From Semisulcospira habei (lineage: Eukaryota; Mollusca; Gastropoda; Semisulcospiridae), in the NCBI GenBank assembly GCA_036245525.1, contig BTPG01000008.1:30439731-30503730 (forward strand): a stretch of 64,000 nucleotides of DNA. Direction: 5' to 3'. Of the stretch, positions 56,561 through 64,000 are shown one piece after another; the stretch's first letter is position 1, and each line of letters opens with the position of its first letter. The notes under the pieces were generated by a model that had not been told where the DNA came from, did not search any database, and saw nothing but the letters and a program-made list of their open reading frames with translations. The translations under genes were made by a program, and so were the position numbers.

Positions 56561-56618
56561 CTGAAACAAAAAAACAACTTGTTTTTTCAGCACATACTGA
56601 TAATGTTTGTTAAATCAT

Positions 56619-56624
<6 letters not shown>

Positions 56625-56662
<38 letters not shown>

Positions 56663-56670
56663 TAGATACC
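56625..56670. repeat. (GACA)n microsatellite
   Basis: About ten units of GACA/GATA. Confidence 0.95.
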
Positions 56671-58800
56671 GTTTATTGCCATTTGCCTTAAGAACATAAA
56701 GCATAGGAATGTGTGTTGGTGTCGTTACAATTACAAACATCACAGTCAACAATAAAAAATAATTAATACTCTATCACACAATCCAATGTCCTACACACAC
56801 TGTAAAAACTTTAAAACTAAACAACGAATCTCACAAACCAATACGTACCGTACACACCCACGCTCATCTCCCACACACAAACACACACGCCTATTAATCT
56901 AGGAAATCGAAATTAATTAAAGGTATATCGTTTAAAATGAAAACAGAATATCTTAGAGTAAATGTAACTAATTTAGTGATCACAGTTGGGTGTAAAACTG
57001 GTTAATATATATCATAAGACAACGAGACGACATGGTATCCAGCACACTAGATTGTCTCCCTCGATTCACTGCGAAGAAGCGAATCGAGGGAGACAACCAG
57101 TTATTTGTTATTTGGGTTTAACGCCGAGCAGGCGACGAAGGCCATCTCACGGCGGGATGGGTAAAAATCTGGTCAGCCAGACTAAAAGAAAGGTCTTAAG
57201 ACATGATGTAAATATAGACAAACAGTGTTGGTATTCACGGAACAGACCATAATGCTCGAATTCAACAAATACATGTATTGATGATATTACTTGCACCGAT
57301 ATTCGCTCTGAAGGTTACAAAAGCAAAATTACTTGTTATCATTGCCAATTTGCATTTATTTACTGATAACATGTGATGTAATTGAGACAAGCATACTTGA
57401 TTTCGGGGTCGGTCTTATTTTCTTCTAATTATCTCCGTTTAAGTTTTGAAAGAATCCATTCTCGGTCCGCATGTCCCCCGCTATCTCTGTGTTACTGACT
57501 CGCATATTTCACAACTTATCTCAAGCAGAATCTTCAACGTTTGCCTCTAACTTTACTTTGTATACCTTCCACCGTCGCAATCAGCCTTTTCAATCACGAC
57601 TGGTGGTGATAGTGGAGATGATTTTGTCAGTTTGAAACCACTGCGCGGTCACTGGAACACGGTGCTGAAATTTAGTTACTATAAGAAAACGTCATCCGAA
57701 CGACTGCGAGATAGATGCTCAGTAGCCCATGAAACTTGCAGGGATTCAGGAGAATATATATAAGATTCTTGCTAACCATGCTTACCTCTGTATTCCTCAC
57801 GCTGAGAATGCTCAGTCAACGACTGATAAAACTTATCGTGCAGAAATCAACAAGTTTGCAAATCAAACGGCTAAAAACCTAATTGCAAGAGACATAGATC
57901 CTCATGAGTCGGTTGCGGGGGCTCTTTAAGCGCCCCCGCAACCGGCTTATGAAGATCTATGTCTTTTGCACGCGGGTCTTTTGCCGACTGGTTTGCTCAG
58001 GTGACTCTATGCCTCTTGTTGACCGCAAGTTTACAAGTCAATCAGCACAACCTATCAATGCTTATCGACTGTTGGCCGACTAATGTGGGAAATATATGCG
58101 GATGCGCCCTGGGGCCCACACCGAAGGGAAATGTTTGTCAACACGTGATTACGACCATGTTACAGCACAGTAGCGTACGTGAAGGGGGTAGGGTGGAGGG
58201 TGGATGGTGCTGCTATCTTAGTTAACTCACTGCCAGTCCTTTGAAATTCAGCCGCAAATAAAGTCTCTGTTTATGGACCGGAGTAATATGAACGTTGGTG
58301 CTATCGTATTATTATTTTCAGTATGAAATGCTCGTCTACAAAGTAACAGACAGAACTAACGCAGAGTGGTAGAGGATGGCGGATATAGTCCTACCCCCCC
58401 CCCCCCCCCCCCCCGCGTATGCGGCCCGTCTCGAATGTGTTAATTTGGCAACTGCTTCCATTTGCCAAGGGCCAGCATTGGTTCTCCTCAGCCCCTACAG
58501 CTCAGTGGATTCACAAGAACACATAGTTTTGTGCTGGGCTGTGGCTTCGGACTTGTTGTCTACCCTGTGAATACAGATGACAGCAAAGTCCATTTTGTGA
58601 AAATCAGGACTTTCTATGTGTTGAAATGAAAATCTCGCTATTCACAAAAAAGGAGTTGCTGTCGTTTGCCTTCACAGGCCGGGACGACTCGATATGCCAT
58701 TTGCCGACTGAGAATGCGGACTACATCCCAATCATTTGAATACACTCACTGAGGGGTAGCGGCGCAGGTCAGTTTCTGTATGCGACAACTCCAGGAAGGC
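56671..58800. other. 5' intron sequence without recognisable exon
   Basis: The L domain 1 exons expected upstream were not found. The stretch holds a hairpin at 57,046-57,098 (GATTGTCTCCCTCGATTC and complement), a family B hairpin at 57,885-57,965 and a C20 run at 58,395-58,413. Confidence 0.6.
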
Positions 58801-58807
58801 ATAGTAT

Positions 58808-59045
58808 AATGACGAGAGAAAGAAATGCGACATTTTTGGGATCACCGGAAACACTTTCCCGGTGATTCCAAAATGTCGCATTTCTTTTGCTCATCAGTAA
58901 ACTATACTGACGAGCAAAAGAAATGCAACATTTCTGGAATCCCCGGAAACACTAAAGTGACTGATTCCAAAAATGTCGCATTTCTTTTGCTAAAGCTTTT
59001 CCGATGATTACAAAAATGGCGCATTTCTTTGGCTCTTCTGTGTAG
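58808..59045. repeat. Two hairpin MITEs, family C, in tandem
   Basis: 58,808-58,901 (GACGAGAGAAAGAAATGCGAC to GCATTTCTTTTGCTCATCAG) and 58,905-59,045 (ACTGACGAGCAAAAGAAATGC with two right arms). Confidence 0.85.
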
Positions 59046-59224
59046 AGACTGTCTAATTTGATGCTTCTCCGGGGTAGGCGAATCTAAACACGTTAATTCG
59101 CTAGTGTACAATTCGGAGACTGTTTTCTACAAGTCCTCACACTGAATATGTCGTTGTTCATCCTTCAACGTTATCTTCCAGATTAGCCAGTGCTTCGCCA
59201 CGGCAAGCGACCATGCACATCTGT

Positions 59225-59290
59225 AAGAGGCACAGATCCTCATTTCAATACATTTGTTTCATGAACTCTTGATCATCTACGCCTCTTCCG
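59225..59290. repeat. Family B hairpin, strongly diverged
   Basis: AAGAGGCACAGATCCTCATTT and TTGATCATCTACGCCTCTT. Confidence 0.55.
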
Positions 59291-60336
59291 GGCCACAGTA
59301 ATATCTGTACCGCTAATACCAAGGAAGACACTGGAAATTTCATCCGGTCAGGACCGACAGCGCTGTTTCACTGGGCGCGTGCCGCCAGGAAAGAGGGGTC
59401 AAACCACGCACGTGCCAAAACTGATGGCACAACACGCTCCTCCGCAAAGCCCTCGGATATTGCAAGGGAAAATTAGATACTACTTAAACAAGGAAAGCCA
59501 CACAACACCGGCACACACACGCGCACACACACACACACACACACAACAGCGATCACAATTCCCTGCCGGGTTTCTGTGCGGCCATCGCACCCCGCCTTCT
59601 ATCCCCGTTACTACTGTAGATTAGCAGCAGTACATAGGCGGAAACCTCGCATGATTTCCTCTGTCAGGGTAGCAGAGATGCAAGCAGCTTGTGCCGGTCG
59701 ATCTTTGACCAGCAATACTTTTGATTTTTAACCCGTTCAATGCCGAGACAATTTGAACAACAGGCTCTAAATGCACGAGGATCTATGCCTCTTGATGGCA
59801 CCAATATTCTGGGACAACTAGGCTTGTTTGGGTCTGACGTAACCCATTGCATTCTTAGGCTGATTTCTTAAAATTTGCTTACTGTCCTGTAAAGGTTACC
59901 TTGCAGATTAGGAGATACTGAGATCAAGCATTTTAGTTCAAGGCTGGTGCCAGAATAGCTTGGCGCCTTAGGCGTCAAGATATTCTGGCACCAGCCTGGA
60001 ACTATACTAATGGTCAAAACGTAAGGGCTACTTTTTATCGCAGACGCACCGATAACACCACACAAATAATGTAACAATACTTTGAGTCAGTACTTTGCTA
60101 ATTTATTCAGTAACAATTTCATTTAAGTTTTTAGTAAATCAAGCAATTGTAACAACAGCAATACGTTAGAATGTTCACCCACCCCTCATTTGAAAAGTCA
60201 CACAAGACTGGTCCAGTCAGTAGCGAGTATACCCACCGTTTGCAGCCAAGCATTCAATGCAGCGTTGACGCATGGAGTTCACCAGGATTCGGAGAACGTT
60301 GTGGGATCGCTTCCCTCTCTTGATGCAGAAACTGAG

Positions 60337-60701
60337 TCAGCTGGGAGACGCCTTGAGGTGAGGTTGCTGACTCACGTTGCCCAGCATGTCCCAGAGGTGC
60401 TCGATGGGAGCCAGATCAGGTGAACAAGCTGGCCACTCCATCCTCATGATGCCCCGTTGCTCAAGGTACTCATCCATCACGCGGGCGCGATGAGGTCGAG
60501 CGTTGTCGTCCTCCAGGACAGCATTCTCGCCAATGGCTTGCTTGGAGAGCTGGCTGGAGGAGGGGCTGCACAAGCTCGTCCCGATAGCGCAGTCCAGTCA
60601 GGGTGCCTCGGATGACAGGGGATCCTGCCTTCCCTGCTGAAGCCTGCCCAGACCATGACTGAGCCTCCTCCGTAGCGATCCACCTCTTGGGACGAGTCCA
60701 T
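60337..60701 (-). pseudogene. Tc1-like transposase C-terminal pieces
   Basis: Two frames: GGGSVMVWAGFSREG (with the conserved VMVWA block) and, after a frameshift, DNARPHRARVMDEYL plus SPDLAPIEHLWDMLG. The second catalytic Asp and the final Glu (in PIEH) are visible. Confidence 0.8.
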
Positions 60702-60831
60702 CCGTTAATCGCTCGCCCTGGCGTCTCCAGACCCCCACCCTGCCGTCGTTGAAGGACACAATGAACCGTGACTCATCTTTAAACGGAATCTGAGTCCACT
60801 GGAGTCTGTTCCAGCTCTCATGTTGACGACA

Positions 60832-61191
60832 TCAGGCAACCCGAACTCTACGATGAGCTGGAGTGAGGGGTATTCTTACTGCTGCTCTGCATGAAGCCAG
60901 GCCAATTTCACGCAGACATCGGCAGACTGTGCTTCTGATGACGTTAACATCAGTTGACGTCGCAGAGTGGTTGACGTGACAGTTCGGTCGCGCAGTGCCG
61001 TCACACAGAGGTATCTGTCCTCTCTTCTGCTGGTGCAGCGCGGGCGTCGTGAGCAGGGTCGTCGTTCTGCCCTTCCAGTTTCTTGGAATCGTGCCAGCAG
61101 CCTCTGGATCACTGAATGGGACACACAGCCATACTAGCGCCCGGCCTTGACCTACTGGCGTTAGACTTCGTCGTGGCGGCATGGTTAGCAA
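60832..61191 (-). pseudogene. Tc1-like transposase N-terminal piece
   Basis: A DNA-binding region broken into two frames, one with SHSVIQRLLARFQETG and one with EIGLASCRAAVRIPLTPAHR, typical of the paired-type HTH region of Tc1 transposases. Confidence 0.65.
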
Positions 61192-61568
61192 AGTGACAGT
61201 TATGCCCCTACTGTACCAGTATTTGTAGCGAAACAGAAGTGCTCAGTGTTCACGACTGACCCCTTTAGCACGTGCATAACCACTTCACCGAGTTTATCCA
61301 CCCGCCTACCTTTGGTACGCTTGCCAATATCGCACAGCTTTTAAACTGACGATGTTTCACGTGCATTTGACACGTTCGTGGAAATTGATGAATTGTTGTC
61401 TATTGTTCTCTGTACAGTGGACTGTATAAGGTCAACTTTTAACCCATTTGGATCGAAAGAACATTGTATTTTATTAGCGTACTTGCGACGATAAACAATG
61501 ACACAAAAAGTGGGGTGGCCCTTAAGTTTTGACCATTAGTATACTATCATAGTCAAACTGATTTCAAG

Positions 61569-61883
61569 CAATAGGGCTCGCCGGGGAAGTTCCCCGCGTT
61601 GCCTAGCAGCGTCGGCGCGTCAGCCGCCATCTTAAGAGATACCATAGTCATCGTATAGTAGCGAAAAAGTGTTTCAACACGTTTTTCTTTACATTTTTCT
61701 TCTTCTTTGGAAACAAATAAAAAAACAGATTCTGGTGAGCGGTTTCCAACTGTGATAGCAAGACTTGCTGTTATTGCATTACAAAAACAGCGATTTCCCT
61801 ATGAGCGCTTAGTCCCGTATCCTCACAAGATGGTCGCTACGACTGGCGTGATCAGTGACGTCAGCTTCCCGAGCCCTATAGTG
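61569..61883. mobile_element. 310-base element inserted in the same MITE
   Basis: Inverted ends GGGCTCGCCGGGGAAG and CTTCCCGAGCCC, flanked by ATAG on both sides (AATAG and TATAG). The body has a 65-codon frame of unknown nature. No known family recognised. Confidence 0.6.
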
Positions 61884-62224
61884 TATCAGGATGAAAAGGG
61901 TTAACGCAGATTGCTGAAACAGTCAACTGTGCCGCTCATGATAATTTATGCCTCTTTCATAGTGCATAACTGAAGATGGGTGCTAAAACAGGCGTCTGCG
62001 CAGGTTGCCAAAAAAAGTGGAAACAGCATCCCTGTACTACTAGCAGGCACCAGTTTACGCCACTAGAAATTCCACTTCTGTTTTTTTTTTTCTTCTTTTT
62101 TTTTTCTTCTTCAAACTATGCGCATCACCCACTGAGGAAGTAAAGTGTTTTGACAACAGAGGAGCTTTTCCGTGTTTGTAAGGAGAAGCCGTTTCCCCGT
62201 GGCCAGTCCTCCATCCAACCCCAG

Positions 62225-62300
62225 ACCCATCTGCAAGAGGCATAGATTCTCATGAGCCCCTGAAGCCGCAGGGGCACATGATAACCTACACCTCTTGCAG
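62225..62300. repeat. Hairpin MITE core, family B
   Basis: TGCAAGAGGCATAGATTCTCATG and back to CATGATAACCTACACCTCTTGCA. Confidence 0.8.
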
Positions 62301-62515
62301 GCAACGGTCGGTACAATTTTCATCCTCGGGGTGAGGCCACGACCGTGGCTGTGTGCCAACGCCGGCGATAGCTGCAATTTCAGTAGTTAAGCACTTATTA
62401 GCATCTTTAGCTCCTGCCACAATTCTCCCGCTTGACACACGCAGAAACAGGGTCAAGCCAGAGGTAAAACAAACAGACTTGGAAGATAAGAAGGCCGCAA
62501 AGAAATCAACATCAT

Positions 62516-62578
62516 CAGCCCAGTGCGCCCGGCACAGGCCATCGGATCGACGTCGGCCCGATGGCCTTTTGCGCATTG
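62516..62578. repeat. Hairpin MITE, family E, short form
   Basis: GCCCAGTGCGCCCGGCACAGGCC with CATCGGATCGACGTCGGCCCGATG, then GGCCTTTTGCGCATTGGG. Confidence 0.65.
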
Positions 62579-62686
62579 GGACAGTCAGGGCTCCTGTTTT
62601 CACAACAGCTTGAAGAGACTGCAGGTGTAAATTTTAGAGGGTACACTGACCCCCTTCTCGGCATAATAAAGGATCAGAACATCGAT

Positions 62687-62841
62687 TTAACTCATTCTAC
62701 CCCAACACCGAAAACCTTAACTTTTGCCATTGTCCTCTGAAGACTGCATTGCAGTGCAGGACACGGATCGACCATGATAGTTCAAGGGTGGTGCCAGAAT
62801 AGCTTGTCTTCCTGTGGTGTGTCTGGGGTAGAATGAGTTAA
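62687..62841. repeat. Family A MITE, internal stem arm deleted
   Basis: Perfect ends TTAACTCATTCTACCCC and GGGGTAGAATGAGTTAA, as in 27,261-27,474. The sequence jumps from AGTGCC-AGAATAGCTTG directly to CTTCCTGTGG, so one stem arm is gone. Confidence 0.85.
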
Positions 62842-62919
62842 GAAAACTGCATCATTTGTATGTTCTTAAAATATTTATTATCTCATTTCGCTCTCTCTTC
62901 TTTACATTAATTTTGTTTA

Positions 62920-63430
62920 CACAACGTCTCAAAGGACACACAGCTATTTAACATGACAAACCAAAGTAAACCGCAGGGGAAAGGAAACTACACCGGCATC
63001 CAAGCCCCTTCCCAACAAACGCAATGAACGGCAAAACAATGCTAGAATAATATACCATTGCAACAAGAGGAACTGAATGTGGCCGTTTGGATACAACCCA
63101 TTTCCTGGAGACGTCGTAATGTGTTTACACAAGGTCTTCAAAAGAGACGCACAATCCTTTCACAGGACGAACCAATTTAAGCAGTAGGGGAAAGAAAACT
63201 ACACATCCCACCCTCTCCCAAAGACGTAATCAACGGCAAAACAATGGCAGAATAATCTACCATCAAGAACGGACCCCCCCCCCCCCTTGCCTCCCCCCCA
63301 ACAAAAAAAAAAACAAACAAAAAACAAACAAAAAAAAAACAACAACAAAAACAACAACCAACCAACCAAACACAAAACACACCCGCTGTGAACTGCAAAA
63401 CAATGATGGAAATAATCTACCACGAAGACC
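62920..63430. repeat. Diverged tandem repeat, about 235-base period
   Basis: CAGGGGAAAGGAAACTACAC with ACGGCAAAACAATGCTAGAAT at 62,980-63,055 recurs at 63,185-63,262, and a third time, shortened, at 63,390-63,425 (CAAAACAATGATGGAAAT). A C/A low-complexity run (63,280-63,380) separates the last two. Confidence 0.7.
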
Positions 63431-63734
63431 CGAAAAATACAAATGATTATTCGAACTAATGTACATTGAATCAGCCGGCAGGCGAGCGTTTACCGGCATT
63501 ACACGTAACAAGCGGCAGGCGGACTCCACTGTTAAATTTCACTGAAGCACCTGAGTTTCAGGACGTAGATGAGGGCAGACCAGCTGAGCACAAGCCACAA
63601 GGGCCATGCAGACAATGACCAAAAGCGGGACATTGTCGTATGTTTGTCCCAAGCACCTGCTCCTGCTGTAATACTATCGTGGCGGTGCGACAGTCACAGA
63701 AGTAAGCCGTTCAGTGAACAATGATTTTTAATGT

Positions 63735-63895
63735 TCACTGCCGTGAAATTGAAATCACCCAACTGCGCACCACACTGCACCGAATTGCAAGACTAGAGGC
63801 ATGGATCCTCATAAGCCCCCGCTGTTGAGGTCTATGTCTCTTCCTGCAGGAATCATGGCGACAAAAAGCGCTGCCGGCAGCCAAAGGGCTAACTT
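63735..63895. repeat. Family B fragment fused to half of a family D hairpin
   Basis: GACTAGAGGCATGGATCCTCAT to GAGGTCTATGTCTCTT, directly followed by CCTGCAGGAATCATGGCGAC to AGCCAAAGGGCTAA, only the right half of family D. Confidence 0.7.
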
Positions 63896-64000
63896 GAAGC
63901 AAACCTCGAAGATTTTGACGACGCCATTGCAAGGGCGACAACCACAACCTGTTATCTTCAAGGACAGAAGAGCGCTTCTGGCACTTCCCTCCCTTCCACG

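Larger units (their letters stand above)
60005..61542 (-). mobile_element. Decayed Tc1/mariner element inside a MITE
   Basis: Inverted ends TACTAATGGTCAAAAC (60,005) and GTTTTGACCATTAGTA (to 61,542), with a TA duplication at each junction. On the minus strand, pieces of a Tc1-type transposase occur in order. An N-terminal HTH region lies near 61,100-60,880 (FQETGRAERR), YGGGSVMVWAGFS near 60,670, and the DDE end near 60,530-60,400 (DNARPHRARVMDEYL, WPACSPDLAPIEHLWD). The pieces are in different frames, so the gene is dead. Confidence 0.85.
59839..61906. repeat. Family A MITE split by two later insertions
   Basis: The MITE starts GTAACCCATTGCATTCTTAGG at 59,839 and its stem reads AGTTCAAGGCTGGTGCCAG and back up to 60,004. 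It resumes at about 61,543 (ACTATCATAGTCAAACTG) and, after a second insert, ends GTGTATCAGGATGAAAAGGG at 61,903. The inserts are a Tc1-like element and a 310-base element. Confidence 0.8.

Noticed and set aside
58376..58570. Small proline-rich plus-strand frame
   Set aside because: It begins in a C20 run and has no splice sites or similarity.
63545..63665. Minus-strand frame with a hydrophobic, signal-peptide-like stretch (PLLVIVCMALVACAQ) ending at a GT
   Set aside because: It could be a first exon of the EGFR-like gene, but there is no clear start context, no matching next exon and no family-specific residue.
56561..64000. Search for L domain 1 exons of the EGFR-like gene
   Set aside because: No minus-strand stretch with the expected L-domain pattern and splice sites was seen; the exons probably lie beyond the window.

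Overview
The window is animal nuclear DNA from a repeat-rich, intron-rich genome. The repeat content (tRNA-head SINEs, TTAA-flanked hairpin MITEs, a THAP/YqaJ DNA transposon, DIRS-like retroelements) suggests a lophotrochozoan, probably a mollusc and perhaps a gastropod; this assignment is an inference. No bacterial-type genes are present. Most long open frames are shadows of repeats and microsatellites.

One host gene, on the minus strand, fills nearly the whole window: an EGF-receptor/ErbB-type receptor tyrosine kinase. I resolved 21 coding exons between 56,560 and 3,515 from splice sites, matching intron phases and protein motifs. In order they encode the first Cys-rich (furin-like) region, the end of the second L domain, the second Cys-rich region, the transmembrane segment, a complete kinase domain ([21 protein letters not shown]) and a tyrosine-rich tail ending in ESQV. 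The first L domain and signal peptide must lie beyond 64,000. The start of the second L domain is missing exactly where a 26-base run of N lies (51,922-51,947). One further in-phase 102-base exon (12,718-12,819) looks like an alternative cassette in the tail.

The introns are crowded with mobile DNA. The largest item is a 12.7-kb DNA transposon at 33,120-45,859 in a 16-kb intron. It has 30-base inverted ends and three genes: a THAP-domain DDE transposase, a SAP-SWIM-YqaJ nuclease-like protein, and a very large OTU-protease plus DUF7869-like protein that is broken by two frameshifts. It inserted into an older repeat whose empty-site relative survives at 29.5-30.0 kb. Two GC-rich elements (7,461-10,263 and 17,909-23,379) are decayed DIRS-like tyrosine-recombinase retrotransposons with the same unusual composite ends. 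A decayed Tc1/mariner element (60,005-61,542) lies inside a MITE. There are also a LINE 3' end (50,480-51,190) and two SINEs.

At least five families of short, almost perfect hairpin repeats (about 70-220 bases) occur throughout, more than 60 copies in all. Several families carry TTAA at both ends followed by CCC-type termini, as in piggyBac-like MITEs. All of them avoid the exons, but some end within a few bases of splice sites.
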